DNA of 64,000 nucleotides from Pyrrhosoma nymphula (taxonomy: Eukaryota > Arthropoda > Insecta > Odonata > Coenagrionidae), in the NCBI GenBank assembly GCA_963573305.1, contig OY754337.1, forward strand, positions 51,225,164 to 51,289,163, written 5' to 3'. This document shows, in pieces, positions 1-11,298 of this stretch. The position numbers and the translations under genes were made by a program. The notes under the pieces were generated by a model. That model was not told where the DNA came from and made no database searches. It saw only the letters and a list, made by a program, of their open reading frames with translations. How positions within the stretch are numbered: position 1 is the first letter of the stretch; the number at the start of each line of letters is the position of its first letter.

Positions 1-1169
1 GAAATTCATGGAGTGAATATATGCTTATAATAAGTGAGCTATCGATGGGAAACATCGTATAATTTCATAAGTACTGCGTCAGCCCGTGAGCACTAAGGTG
101 GGAATAAAGATGGCGGACCGGCTTCAGAATAAGGCATTGGCCACCAATAGCTGGCATGCACCCTCTCCATCTACGTCAATCCTTCTAACTTATACCTAGT
201 CCGCAGAGACGATAAGGCAAAATATTTTTTCGTCTATTAACATTCATCTTTGAAATCCTCTTCCTTAAGGAAACCCAGGTTGGCATCCAAATCAAATCCT
301 CCCAGAAAACGTTCACTTCTTATCGTAGAAGAACATTATTTAGTATTAGATTCATATCGAAATGCGAAGCGATTCCGAATCGATAAGATGGATGGTGGTT
401 TGGGAGATGTATGGACCATTTCCCTTCCCGACAATTGCCGATCAGTGTCGGATTTGTGGTTACTTTTTGCAATAAAGGTGATTTACTCCATACTAATTCT
501 ACCTCATCTTCCCTTTTTCGTGGTATTGAAGGCGATAGATCTTCAGGAATAATTTCAGCTCGCCACTGCTATCTCCTTCCTTTCATCTCGATGTCATTTA
601 TCCTACGAAGTCTACGTGTGAAGAGATATTTAGGACCTTCGCGATATCTGCCGAAATTCGGTTTTTATTTTCAATCGAAAACTAGAGACTCTTTGTGGCA
701 ATTTAATATAGCCAAAAATATCCAATGTGACTAGAACATCGTTAAATTTCAGTTGATGAATTTCAATAAGGCGACTAATGAGGCATATGTGTTTAAGGAC
801 AGGTATATCGGCTGGAAACATTGGTTTCATGAATAGAGGCAACCAGTTGACGATCAATAATCCAATGTATTTGTTGCAATGTAATCGAGCCAGGGACATC
901 GTCTGATGCTATTCAGTGGGCATAATAAGATTATCCTGGAAACACTGCTTTTCGATAAATGTTTCAAAAAAATAGGAATTTTGTGATACTAGGAGTTTTT
1001 AGTTTTTTTTCGGACATAAAGCGTACAATAACTTTAGCCAAGAACGTGCCCATGATGAAAAGACAACTACTGTGTTAATAGAAGGTTGGACTACAAATAA
1101 GGAAATAGCACGTAAAAACATTCCTGTGGAGCATACCACTCTATGGATCGTAAATCTGGACCATTGGAA
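1..1169. other. No recognisable gene
   Basis: AT-rich DNA with short open frames on both strands that lack convincing starts or family resemblance. A somewhat GC-richer patch lies around 80-220. I see no domain, RNA gene or clear repeat boundary here. The sequence just before 1170 may belong to the LINE tail that follows, but its reading frame is too degraded to say. Confidence 0.5.
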
Positions 1170-1535
1170 CACCAGACTAGAAAACATTGAAAGCATAAGA
1201 AAACTGGTGTGGGTGGATGATGATGATCAAATAGAAGGATAAAATAAGAACTGGAGATGTACAAAGAGGAGTAGAAAAGGAAAGGACCATGCAGAAAAGG
1301 AGAACCAAATAGATTGGGTACACCCAGAGGCGCAATGGTTGTGTGAAGAATATAATTGAAGGGAAAATATAGGGAAAAGTTCCACGAGAAAGGCCAAGGG
1401 AGAAATGTATGGAACAAATAAAGAGGTGAGCACGTAATAAGAAATACCAGGGAGTAAGACAACTACTATTGGATAGGGAAGGATGGTGCGCTGCAGTCAA
1501 CCAATCTCAGGGTTTGAACGACCTATGAATTACTG
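1170..1535 (+). pseudogene. RTE-like LINE, C-terminal tail fragment
   Basis: Translated in shifting plus-strand frames, this stretch gives pieces typical of the end of insect RTE-type endonuclease-reverse transcriptases: a stretch reading NIIEGKIEGKVPRERPRE, then a basic MEQIK piece, then a LLLDREGWCAAVNQS-like end. The order and spacing match the C-terminal tail that follows the reverse transcriptase domain in these LINEs. No catalytic RT motif remains, and several stops and frameshifts are present. Related tails occur in this window at 27177-27480 and, on the opposite strand, at 55095-55360. It is a dead 5'-truncated insertion. Assignment to RTE rather than another LINE clade rests on recall of the tail pattern. 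Confidence 0.5.
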
Positions 1536-1689
1536 TATTTTTTGGGAAAAATTCGTATGCTTCGATCATTATCATAGTTTATTTTAGAACTCTTCTCAGG
1601 CTTCTCACTGGTAGAGGCTCATCATGTTGGCCGAAGTCTCGACAAGAGACTTGCCTATCATCATGTGGGCTGAAGAAACCGGATTGTCG

Positions 1690-2030
1690 GGTTTCGGTGG
1701 CTAGTTGGTGGGTTATTTGGGGAGGGCCGACCGACAGTTGGGGCGGTTTGCCCTGTTTTGGAAAAGTGGGTAAATTGATGAGGGAAAGCGAGGAAAGGTA
1801 AATAAAATCCTGGTGTCGGCATAGGCCTGCTCTTAACAAAAGAGCCCCAAGAGTGGTCCACTGTTTAACGTCCTATCCGACGGACGGAGTACTGTGCTTG
1901 GAGTGGTTTCCTCCTGGCGTTCAAGGAGGGATCGGAATTCTATCGAAGAAAATATCCGCCACAGTCGAGCTTCGATCCTGGGCCCTCAGAGTGTGAAAAC
2001 AGTACTCTTGCTCCCACACCAAGCCAAGTA
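1690..2030 (-). repeat. tRNA-related SINE, copy A
   Basis: This copy aligns by eye with 53935-54275 and with the two halves at 60590-60775 and 61246-61385. Shared landmarks in order are a GGGGAGG-rich segment, a CTGGTGTCGGCAT block, a TTTAACGTCC block, a CCGACGGACGGAG block and a GAAAATATCCGCCAC block. Beyond the last block the minus strand carries a tRNA-like B-box-type sequence (near 1968-1985, degenerate) and an A-box-like region (near 2000-2020), so the SINE is read on the minus strand. No target-site duplication was resolved. Confidence 0.55.
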
Positions 2031-5000
2031 AATTTCGGTAATGAACATAAATTAATATGGCCGATTCATTACAACGAGTGGGGCAACTACGGTGTTTTGA
2101 AACAACCTTATTCTCGACGAGATTATTTAGGAGACAATTTGGAGAAAAAATTATACAGGAAGCGAGTACATGAATGCAAAGGAAATAAAAGCCGTTTATT
2201 TTATCAGTTAAGTTAATTAAAATTCATGATGTCTGTATGTGCATGTTGGAAGGAATAGAAGTACGAATACTTTCAGTGATTATTCAAAAAAAAATCAGGT
2301 GTTATCCATGAAAAGATTTTGATTTTGAAGTTCTAAAACATAGCGTTTTCAGTGGTTGAAAAACTTCATTAGTTAATTAGATAACTAAGTAAGTTATTCG
2401 GGGAAATCAAATAATAATGATGTTAAAGATGTCAAGGTTTACTCTGCGAATGTTCGGGAGGAAGAATTCTTGGATTTCCCACCGGGTAGGTGTGGTGTTC
2501 AGCAGCGTCGTTTCGAGGTCTAAGTCTGACATCGCCTTTATGGTGTAATACACTCCCTTCTCCATGATGTACGTTTCATATTATTTACCATATTGGGGAT
2601 GGCAGACTTAGCCTCCAAAACATCGGTGCTGAACTGTGGGTGAAGATATCTTCCTCAAAATTGATGATGTTCTGCATAGCAGTGTTTACTACATTTGTAT
2701 TTAATTTGAATCCTAAATGCTGCTACCACTGTTTAATTTTTCTATCATAAACGTAATCATAACAGGAGAATTAACCATAGAGAAAAATATGAATTCATGA
2801 ACCAATTAAGTATCCGACGTGATGTTAAAGTGCCATTTTGAAAAATCGAATAGCAGGTATTGCGAATAAGTATGGGCAACTGTATGCCTAATGCATTTAT
2901 TTTAAGAATACAACCGGTCAATTGCTATTCATTGGGGCAATATACGTAGTTGATAGTATATATGCACTGATGATGTAAAATTTAGACACATCACTAGTCC
3001 AAACTTTGAGATTAAAATGAACTCTTGACATTTTCGGAACATTGTTTAAGTTTCAATCATTAGCGTAAACGACGGCCGATTAAGTGTGAGGTGGGAAAAA
3101 TATGGACTCAGAGACAAATCAAATATACGACGAGAGTATTTGAAAAGCCCAATTTAGGGAAATGACTTGTGCAAGAATAATTATTAAGTAAAGCCTTACG
3201 CATGCCGAGGGAATAATTTAATTCAGATGCGTATAAATGGCTGCAGCCAAATAAGGCACTAATCATCCCTGATGTTGTTCAGAGGTCTTACATCATCCAC
3301 GGAAAACCTATGAATTGCACCTGTGGTGTTAAATATAGCACAATTGCTTTTTTTTGCAATTTTTTTATTTGCTTGTAATCATAATATCCGTGAAACATTA
3401 TTTTAATTTCGATCATCATTTTATGCCATTTAATACAGCCTATGCGTTGAGGTAATTGATATTCTTTCAGGAAGAGTAAGTTCGACAGAACACGCCAAAC
3501 CACGTATTATTTCTCCAATTATTCAAAATACTATTTTAAGGTACTGAATATCAACATTTTCTGTTTATTTTAAACCATTTTTGCCGTTATCCAGAGTAAT
3601 ATCTTTTGTGAAAATTTAATATTTTTTATGCGTAGCTCGGCAATATTTGAAACAAATGAATGTGCATGTTAAATTAACTTATATGGAACATAATGGATTT
3701 TTTAATTTTGCGGACAGTGCCATTTAGCGAAATGAAATTACAAAGTTTGATATAAATAATAATATATCATTCGCTATTATAAATAGATTCGCTATTATAA
3801 ATAAAGAATAAAAAAGTGCAATTAGGTCAAAAAATGGTGAATAAAGTATATGAGTGACGTTTAACATATGAATAGGGAATGATTAATATAATGGAGTCTG
3901 TCAGTCAGGATCTTTGCAGAACAATGTATGCACGTCTTTACATTTCTATTTTTTGTGAAAAATAACAAGGTCTTTGGTGTTTTCGAATACCTTCTGTTGT
4001 GATTTTGAGTACTAAGTATATTTGTAAGGAGGAAATCTTTGGCTTATTCGTAAAATGCCTGGTAGAAATATATCTTAGAATACCCGATATTAATGTACAT
4101 TCTTGTCGCCAGCACTCATGTCAACTGACCTACAGTTTAATGCACCTAAAAAGAACGCAAACTCTCGGTAGCCAGAAAGTAAAAAAATAAGTTTCATTGC
4201 CTAACAGTTACATTCAACGAGATATCACTAAAACCTGGACAGGATAATGATGGGCAGCATAGAAAAATGTTCAGTTTTTGAAATTACGGCCTGATATTGA
4301 TTCCCTGGATACATTATTTAAATTTCGTTCATTATCATAATACATTGAGGCCGATGCCGTTTATCGAGGGATAACTGCGTAGTTTGTAACCAATGAAGCA
4401 CCCACTGCTTTTATTAATAGAGCCAATTTGGACCTTCCCCCTTTTCTACCACCAGGAGGCGGGTGAGTCCAAAGCGTGGGCGTGACTGTAATGAAAATCC
4501 CGGGAATTCCTGTGCGTGGAGATCGCATTAATCAAGCGTGCGAAATTGGGGAAAAGGTGGCGATATCCGATCTCAGATTTACGGCCCACCTTCGACCGAT
4601 AATCCTACAGGATTGATCGCACTAAAGGTATTCCGGCGAAAGGTAATTTGGCTCTTCCTAAATCCCACTAAGTGCCGACCTATGTAACACCAACCCTTTG
4701 AATGGTCCCCGGGAGTCTTGATGCGACTTGATTTTCCCTAAAAAGAGCAGTATTGTGCTCCCGCGCAACCGCGAACAATCTATCCCGTGGTGGCCTTTCG
4801 GCGTATGACAATTGGCAACATCCACTTGGGTTACTGTTAAGTGAAGTTGGACGACGTCAGTGAGAGAACGTGTCTTTGCATATAAGATTTCATCGGGTGG
4901 ATAACAATATAGAACTTTTACCCAGCATTCTGCCTTCCCCACCCTTCCCCCCCCCTTCCCCTCCTCCCTCACCGCCCCCACCTTTTTCCTTGTCCATACC

Positions 5001-5208
5001 CCTATATAACATGAGAGGACTTTGTAAACTGTGCCAGATGATGATACACTGTATCGAAACCGGTCGCGAGTGAATAAATTAATGTGGAACTAGCAAAGTT
5101 TTATTCTTTCCTTACAGTCATGAAGGAGTTCCATCAAGTTACGCCTGAAACCATTGAATATAGAATTTAATGCATAACTTCTTCTTTTAATTTGTACGTG
5201 GTCAATAA
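2031..5208. other. No gene; AT-rich with one foldback
   Basis: Apart from the foldback at 2466-2654 nothing here is recognisable. There is a short tandem duplication of a TTCGCTATTATAAATA-type unit around 3770-3805 and a strongly pyrimidine-rich strand at about 4930-4985 that creates artificial open frames. A moderately GC-rich patch at 4430-4870 has no frame that looks like a known protein. Confidence 0.5.
2466..2654. repeat. Foldback repeat, Penelope-terminus type
   Basis: Two imperfect inverted arms of about 65 bp face each other (roughly 2466-2532 and 2594-2654). The left arm holds GATTTCCCACCGGGTAGG, GTTCAGCAGCGTCGTTTCGA and a TCTAAGTCTGACATC block; the right arm holds the reverse complement with mismatches. 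The same left-arm order (TTTCCCACC, GTTCAG, CGTTTC, CTAACTCTGCCATC) occurs at 38534-38625 next to a GIY-YIG-like fragment, and its first part occurs at 50415-50455. I infer a family derived from Penelope-like element termini. Confidence 0.55.
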
Positions 5209-5220
5209 ATGCATTAGTTA

Positions 5221-5737
5221 CACTGGTCGGCATGAAAATCGGCCTTGATACCATTCTTGCTGATTTTTATGTTAAATGACCTCCTGAATCCGAATATGAC
5301 CTCCGTTTTTCCCCATCACCCACCATTTTCGGGGGAGCTCCCCTCTCCTATTTTTATCACTTTTCGATAATTTGGAGGGATTAATAGGATTATTTTAGTA
5401 TTTACATTTCTTCTAAGGGTTTAGAGGGGTGAAAAATTCTAAAACATGAATATTTATGGTAAGGAGGTAGATTTGGGGGGGATTAGTCCCCGTAAATTGT
5501 ATAAAAACGCATCAAAAATGACCGATTTTGCCGTTTTTTTCGCAATGTTTTACGTATTTTCTAAAATTTCCAGCTTCTATTTCACCTCATCCTCCCCCGA
5601 ATGATGAAAATATATATCAACAAGAAATAGCAGTAATAATAAAAATATTTTTCTACATAACATAGCAACAATAATTTAAATATGTAGCAATAGTTCGGAA
5701 GAATTACTTTACCAGGCTGGCGCTCGCAATGCCTCGC
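5221..5737 (+). repeat. Left terminal inverted repeat
   Basis: About 517 bp that match the reverse complement of 7851-8381 with scattered substitutions and small indels. Landmarks shared in order are the CACTGGTCGGCA end, CTCCTGAATCCGAATATGAC, a CATCACCCACCATTTT block, a GATAATTTGGAGGGAT block, GGTAAGGAGGTAGATTTGG, a CCGTAAATTGTA block, a CATAGCAACAATAATT block and an inner GCTGGCGCTC edge at 5716-5737. Confidence 0.85.
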
Positions 5738-6108
5738 CCGCTCAGTCTTGGACAGCAATTCTCATGCTTTCACAGCAAAAGAAGGAAAAAAGAATAATTA
5801 GTAATTGCACTATAAATATAAGATTGAGATCTTATATTCTCATTGAAGTTACAGAGTATTCTTTTACCTTCATCATGCAGTTCCACAAAGTATCAGCCTC
5901 TCAAATCAATTATATTGCAGTTGTCGTCATATTCCCTCGGTATACCTCTAGCGATCGCAGTGTCAACTTGTCGGTGTTCTAGGCAATAATTCTGTGTTTC
6001 CAAGTTTTTTAAGTTGTGTAAAACAGTGGAAGTTGTTTTACTCCGGCTTTTTCCAAGTGAATTGCACTACGTGGGTGTGAGTTGTGATTAGTGATTTAAT
6101 GTGTAATT
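5738..6108 (+). promoter_or_regulatory. Leader of the transposon gene
   Basis: The 370 bp between the left inverted repeat and the first ATG hold no convincing frame. By position this is where promoter and 5' untranslated sequence of the element's gene must lie. No TATA box or initiator could be singled out with confidence. Confidence 0.3.
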
Positions 6109-7792
6109 ATGCCACGCGTGTGTAAAAATCATCCTGATCGCTTCTGCTATGTTTGCGGTGAATATACTTTAAAATCGCAACGAAAACCTCTTCCTTTGAT
6201 TCTTAAAACTGCTTATAAATTTTACTTTGGCTGCCAAGTTGGCGATCAGGACAAGGATTGGGCTCCAAGAGTTTACTGTACTAATTGTTACAGTAGTTTG
6301 ACCAAATGGCTCAAAGGTACGCGTAAATCAATTCCATTTGCTGTGCCCATGGTTTGGCATGAACCTGGCTGTCATCTCACGGTTTGTTACCTTTGTATGA
6401 CTTCCACCGTCGGGTTCTCCAGCAAAAGTAAGCATGCAATTCAGTATCCTAATATCCCTTCAGCAATAAGACCAATTTTTTATAAGGAGTCTTTGCCAAT
6501 CCCTGAGCCCCCAAAAACCTATACTCTAGAGCCACAAATTTATTTGAAAGACTTTGAACAACAGCCGGGACCAAGTGATATTTCCACCGATTAGAAGAGT
6601 GTTCTGATGATTCAGCTGATCGACAACCTCACCTCGTTACTCAGTCATAATTGAATGATCTCGTAAGGGATTTGGAGTTGCCTAAGACGAAACCTCAACT
6701 TCTTGGATCACAACTTCAGCAGTGGAATCTCTTAGAAAAGGGCGTAAAAATCTCTTCCAATAGGACCAGACAGTCAACACTGAAATTACTTTTTACGGAA
6801 GATGAAGGCTTGGTGTTTTGCCCTAATTCTAATGCATTGATGATAGAACTGATGATGCCATGTGACCCAGAAAAATGGAGACTGTTTATAGATTCGTTAA
6901 AGACAAGCTTGAAGGTGGTCCTATTGCCCAATGGGAATGAGTTACCTTCAGTCCCGGTTGCATACTCTGTTGATATGAAGGAAACGTACGGAAATATCAG
7001 CCGAATCCTTGAAAAAATTAATTATCATGATTATAATTGGAAAGTTTGCGCTGACCTGAAAGTTGTCGCTCTACTTACGGGACTGCAATCAGGCTTCATG
7101 AAATACTGCTGCTTCCTTTGTGAATGGGACAGCCGAGCCCGAGAAAAAAATTAAATCGTACGGAACTGGCTTCTGCGAGAAAGCTATACTCCTGGTTATA
7201 AAATGTCGCTCATGATCCTCTGGTCCCGAAAGAAAATATTTACTTGCTACCATTGCACATCAAACTCGGACTGATGAAACAGTTTGTCAAAGCAATAGAC
7301 AAGACAGGTGATGCATTTCAATTTTTAAAAACTAAATTTCCTGGTCTTAGTGAGGCTAAAATTAAGGAAGGAGTATTCGTGGGCCACCAGATCAGAAAAC
7401 TTTTCCAAGATTCGACGTTTATGAAACAGCTGAATCATAAAGAAAAACGAGCTTGGCTTGGATTCCGAAACGTGTGTGAGAACTTTTTGGGTAACAAAAA
7501 AAGTGATGAATATGTCGCTCATGTCGAGGAATTGCTGTCAGCGTATAAGGCCATGGGGTGTAACATGTCACTAAAAGTGAATTTCCTTCATTCACACCTA
7601 GACTTTTTCCCAGAAAATTTAGGAGCAGTTTCAGATGAACACGGGGAACGGTTCCATCAAGACATAAGCAACTTTGAGAGGAGATTTTCAGGGAAGTGGG
7701 AAGGGAATGCGGGCATGTTGGCAGAGTACTGCTGGTTTTTGGCACGAGAAACTTCTACCTCAGGGTATAAAAGGAAATCAAATACCAAATGA
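6109..7792 (+). pseudogene. Broken Cys-rich transposon protein (putative transposase)
   Basis: The frame starts at an ATG (MPRVCKNHPDRFCYVCGEY). The N-terminal part has Cys/His clusters that look zinc-binding: the CxxH and CxxC pairs in the first 20 residues, a YCTNC pair near residue 64 after a W-A-P motif, and CHLTVCYLC near residue 95. The remainder contains RLFIDSLKTSLK, KVCADLKVVALLTGLQ followed by CCFLCEW, and near the end a DEHGERFHQDI block. This order of an early Asp, an Asp followed by CxxC, and a Glu next to His suggests an RNase H-like DDE core, but that is inference. I recall many unnamed arthropod and Hydra proteins of this type. Breaks: a frameshift just before 6594, an in-frame TAA at 6648-6650, and another frameshift between about 7140 and 7200. 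The later frames begin without ATG, so this is one decayed gene and not three. It ends at 7792, about 60 bp before the right inverted repeat. Confidence 0.75.
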
Positions 7793-7850
7793 AGGTACTT
7801 ATGTTATTCATCTTTCTTTACATTTATTATTTTACTCTTTATTGATGCAC

Positions 7851-8381
7851 GCGAGGTATTGAGAGCGCCAGCGTGGTTGCGTATCTTCTGAACTGTCGCT
7901 ACATATTTTAATTATTGTTGCTATGCAGTGTACCTAAATATTTTTATTATTGCTGCTATATAGTGTTGATATATATTTACATCATTCTGGGATATTTGGG
8001 GGAGGGGAATATGGAATAGAAGCTGAAATATGAAGAAAATAAAAGAAAAAATTGCGAAAAAAAAGGAAAAGTTGATATTTTTTAATGTTTTTTTTACAAT
8101 TTACGGAGACCGACCCCCCCAAATCTACCTCCTTACCATAAATGTTCATGTTTTAGAACTTTTCACCTCTCTAAAACCTGAGAAGAAATATAAATACTAA
8201 AATAATCCTTTCCATCCCTCCAAATTATCGCAAAGTGATAAAAATAAGAGGGGGGGGCTACCCCCAAAAATGGTGGGTGATGGAGGAAAACGGATGTCAT
8301 ATTCGGATTCAGGAGCTCATTTAATATAAGAATCAGCAGGAATGATATCAGGGATCGAAAACAAAAATTTGCCGACCAGTG
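7851..8381 (-). repeat. Right terminal inverted repeat
   Basis: About 531 bp, reverse complement of 5221-5737, ending in GCCGACCAGTG at 8381. The inner edge GAGAGCGCCAGC (7861-7872) matches the inner edge of the left copy. The divergence between the two repeats shows the insertion is not recent. Confidence 0.85.
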
Positions 8382-8489
8382 TTATTAATGCATAACGGCA
8401 GCATATTTGCGAATAATAATTTGTGTGTATTCGATATGTTCGCAAGTTAACTTAGTGGAATTTAGAGTTCACTGTCTAATTAAATAATC

Positions 8490-8680
8490 TTTGTAACTTC
8501 CACACTAGTTTATTGACAACAAACCTCGACCGGCTTCAACACTTTCGTGTCATTATCAAGGGGATAGTATTATTGTACACGATAGTACACGAAAGATAGT
8601 ACTATCCTATTGATAGTGACACGGAAGTGTAGAAACCGGTCGGGGATGTTACTGATAAACTATTTTGGAAGTTACCAAGT
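8490..8680. repeat. Foldback of ~190 bp, ACCGG(T/C)TTC motif
   Basis: Two arms of about 90 bp are reverse complements with few mismatches. From the outside in, the left arm reads TGTAACTTCCA, TAGTTTATTG, a GACCGGCTTCAACACTT block, CGTGTCATTATCAA and GGATAGTA; the right arm mirrors each. The spacer is about 20 bp and itself contains repeated GTACACGA words. The structure would fold into a long hairpin. The GACCGG-TTC core is reminiscent of Penelope-like element ends, but no coding part is adjacent. It starts about 110 bp beyond the right end of the CACTG-ended transposon. Confidence 0.7.
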
Positions 8681-9189
8681 TTGCTTCATTTAGCAATGAA
8701 AAATTTGGTTAAAAGCGGAGAAAAGTGTAATATTTTCATTGCCAGTATGGAACTCAATTTTTAAACTTTAAATTTTCTCCTCGGTTCGTGTTTTTAGTGT
8801 TTATTGAGTTCGTTTATATGCTACCTTCTTCTTGTGTATTTGTGTAATTTCAACGATAAATTTTTGTGTGATTTCATTCACAGTTCCTTTCATTTTGTAT
8901 GTTAAAAGAATATTAATGGAATAAATGTTTAGTCTTTGTGTCGTTGTGCTTTTCGCTGAATTAGTTATGAGTGTCAGCTACTTCTACGATAGACTGAAAA
9001 GGCCAGTTTGGATGGAAATGCGGGCTAGAGGTTTCTAACATTCTTTCTATTTCCTGTCCCCCTTTCACATTTATTAATAAGTCGCAGGCTGACCGCCCCT
9101 ACAACCGGCCGCCTGTGGCATTTGCCCACGTTGCCCACGCCTTTGGCCGGCACTGATTACTGGCCTTCATTTTTCACTTCTCTAAGCTA
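8681..9189. other. No gene seen
   Basis: About 500 bp of AT-rich sequence with a slightly GC-richer end (9070-9160). No open frame or repeat boundary was recognised, other than the following LINE tail beginning near 9190. Confidence 0.4.
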
Positions 9190-9202
9190 AATCTTTATAT
9201 CT

Positions 9203-9225
9203 ACATCTACATCTACATACTACCC
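9203..9225 (-). repeat. LINE 3' microsatellite tail
   Basis: Three TCTACA-type units on the plus strand, which is TGTAGA on the LINE sense strand. Simple-repeat tails instead of poly(A) are known in CR1/Jockey-group LINEs. Similar tails occur at 14467-14480 and 14955-14968 in related copies on the plus strand. Confidence 0.65.
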
Positions 9226-9307
9226 CGCAAGCCGCCTTATTAGGCGTGTGGCGGGGGGTGTTAGGACACCAGCCGTTGACATATATAAAGGATACGCTCT
9301 AATGAAA

Positions 9308-10503
9308 TTACGCCTTGCATTTATTAAAGTCCCTTATTGTTCGGGGGAAAAACGAATTCCCATACCTATCCGTTCGGCAAAATATCTCTCTTAATTTATC
9401 GTTTCTGTCGGACCTGGAAATATAGTGGGGTTGTAATATGATGTTCTCCGTGTCGCTCTGAAAGATATCTATTCTCAATTGTTCAAGCAATCTAAGCCTA
9501 GCGCGCAGCCTCCGAGTCTCTAGCGGCTCCCAGCCTAATTCGTTTAACATCTGCGTAACGCTGTCTTTACGCCCGTACCAGTTTTTGACGAATCGCGCAG
9601 CTTTCCTTTGTATTTTATTAAGTTCCCGAATTAATTCTTTCTGCACCGGATCCCATATGCTTGCTGCGTTATCAAGGTGTGGCCGGACGAGTGCGAAATA
9701 GCACCTCTATTTTACTTTTTCATCTGAAAATCTTCCCACAATACGCTTGACGAATCTTCAGAGCGCTGCCACAAAATTTTTCTTATATGTGTTCCCCACG
9801 ATAGTTTCGAGGTAATCGTAACTCCCAGATACTTAACTTCATCTGTCGCCTTTATCTTAACGCCATCCACAGCATATACACGGGGATAGTTGGACGACCT
9901 CCGCAAGAAATGTACCGCCGTGCATTTGCTCAGATTAAGTTTGAGTCCCCACTCTTGGCTCCAGACATGAACGTTGTTTAAATCCGATGATATAATTTCA
10001 AAGTCAGAGTGATCACTAATTTCGCAATAGATGACACCGTCGTCAGCAAATAAACGCATTTTACTGCTAATTCGAGAGCATAGTTCATTTATGTATATAA
10101 TGAACAAAAGGGGGCCGATTACGCTTCCTTGTGGGACACCTGATGTCACTTTAACTACATCAGAGCTAATTCCGTCAAGTACTACTTTTTGCTTACGATC
10201 ACTCAGAAAGTCGCGTATCCAGTTTACTACTGTTTCGTTCAGCCCGCATGACTGTAATTTGTATAAAAGTTTGTTGTGAGGTACCGTGTCGAAAGCGTTC
10301 TTAAAATCTAGGAATATTGCGTCCACTTGTGTTTTCGATTCACCAGATTTGAGGACGTCATGAAGAAAGAGCGCGAGCAGTGTTTCACATGATCTACCTT
10401 TCCGAAAGCCGTGCTGACAGCCATGAAGGAAGTTAGTGAGTTCTGTGTAGTTCTGCCTTCTACCGTTGAGAAATCCGGTCAAAAACTGCGTTTGAAAATG
10501 CAA
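9308..10503 (-). pseudogene. LINE reverse transcriptase, broken
   Basis: Translation from about 10503 downwards gives a non-LTR reverse transcriptase: HGFRKGRSCETLLALF, FLDFKNAFDTVPHNKLL (motif A aspartate), SGVPQGSVIGPLLFIIYINE (motif B), MRLFADDGVIY (catalytic FADD at 10039-10050), then LKLNLSKCTAVHF and VKYLGVTI. The C-terminal part continues in another frame at 9646-9308: IRELNKIQRKAARFVKNWYG, LGWEPLETRRLRARLRLLEQ and RTDRYGNSFFPRTIRDFN. Between 9780 and 9640 there is at least one frameshift and an in-frame TAG. The product would copy the LINE RNA into DNA at the nick. This copy cannot make it: it lacks the 5' half and the frame is broken. The sequence fits the Jockey/CR1 group; the exact clade is not resolved. 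Confidence 0.85.
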
Positions 10504-10995
10504 TGGACAAATGATGGTATAGTAATGCTAAAAAAATATAGACAATAACGTTATGAAAACAATGTCGCAACACCCCCTGTCCCAGATGCGGCACAGCTCC
10601 AATTGTGAGTAGAAAAAGTAGTTTCTTTTCTTCATTCTACACTTTTCTCCGGTTTACGGAACACCTGGAATGTGCGACGGGAGTGTTTTTCAGAAATATC
10701 AAGGACCTGAAACTAGTTGTTGGATGTGACAGGAGTTTTAAATCAAGGTTCCGATTGTGACAACTTCAACCCAGTCACAGTGGCAAAAACAGGTGATTTT
10801 GTTACGGGTGTACCGCTTTTCTTACTCCGTGACAGATATGAGATTGAAGTAGCCTCGGAACGAGAAAAATCAGGAGATCAGCACGCGAGCACTACGAGAA
10901 TCATTAAAAACGCAAACCTCCGGAATGATGGAAGCGGCTAGTGCTCCGGCACAGAGCGGAGAAACGGGAGACGATGTTTTTCTCAGTGCAATAAT

Positions 10996-11105
10996 TTTGT
11001 TTGTCCTATCACGGCACCGAGTCCTGACGAAAACGTCGCTGTGACAGAACCACAGTTCGTGAAGTCAAACCTCATCTCTAAAAGTGTTTTTCATCTCCAA
11101 TACGG
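10996..11105 (+). repeat. Direct repeat, copy 1
   Basis: A segment containing CCTATCACGGCACCGA (11005-11020), GTCGTGAAGTCA-like words and a TACGG end is repeated about 309 bp downstream at 11299-11416. The two copies are clearly related but diverged. Nature unknown; it could be the remains of a larger tandem unit. Confidence 0.5.
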
Positions 11106-11298
11106 AAAAAATCAACGTATTATAGATGAAAAGATTTAAGCCACTCTTCTTTATTAGAAAGATAATTCTTTGATATTGATTGATGATTGACATTACCCCA
11201 CCCTTACGTACATACAATTGCATGGTGGTGCTACTTATGTTCTTAAAAGATACTGACTAAAACTCTTACAATAATTTGATTCGACTCTATCCTGGAAC

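Larger units (their letters stand above)
5221..8381 (+). mobile_element. DNA transposon with >500-bp TIRs, CACTG ends
   Basis: The element is bounded by long terminal inverted repeats. The outermost bases are CACTGGTCGGCA on the left and the exact reverse complement on the right. Immediately outside lies TTA on both sides, compatible with a 3-bp target-site duplication. The inverted similarity continues imperfectly about 12 bp further out on both sides (5209-5220 and 8382-8393), so the true edge could be slightly wider. The 2.1 kb between the repeats holds one broken gene (6109-7792). The CAC termini and possible 3-bp duplication resemble CMC (CACTA/Mirage/Chapaev) elements, but the protein was not recognised as a CMC transposase, so the superfamily is left open. 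Both the gene and the repeats are diverged, so this is an old copy. Confidence 0.8.
9190..10510 (-). mobile_element. 5'-truncated Jockey/CR1-like LINE
   Basis: A minus-strand non-LTR retrotransposon copy. It contains most of a reverse transcriptase domain, the C-terminal region and a 3' untranslated region that ends in a short TGTAGA repeat (9203-9225 as TCTACA on the plus strand). Just before the tail is an inverted-repeat-rich segment (GCCGCCTTATTAGGCG, 9231-9246) that also appears at 13130-13150 in a related 3' end. The 5' side stops near 10510, inside the RT domain, so endonuclease and ORF1 are absent. 5' truncation is the usual outcome of target-primed reverse transcription. Confidence 0.85.

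Noticed and set aside
4870..5073. Proline-rich open frame
   Set aside because: It arises from a C-rich strand (4930-4985); simple composition, not a gene. The same applies to 11437-11742 and 35833-36129.
6651..7792. Two further separate genes after 6594
   Set aside because: Both frames begin at TTG and continue the same protein order as the first; they are one gene broken by frameshifts and a stop.
5221..8381. Call as CACTA transposon
   Set aside because: The ends are CACTG and the protein was not recognised as a CACTA transposase; resemblance at the termini alone is not enough.
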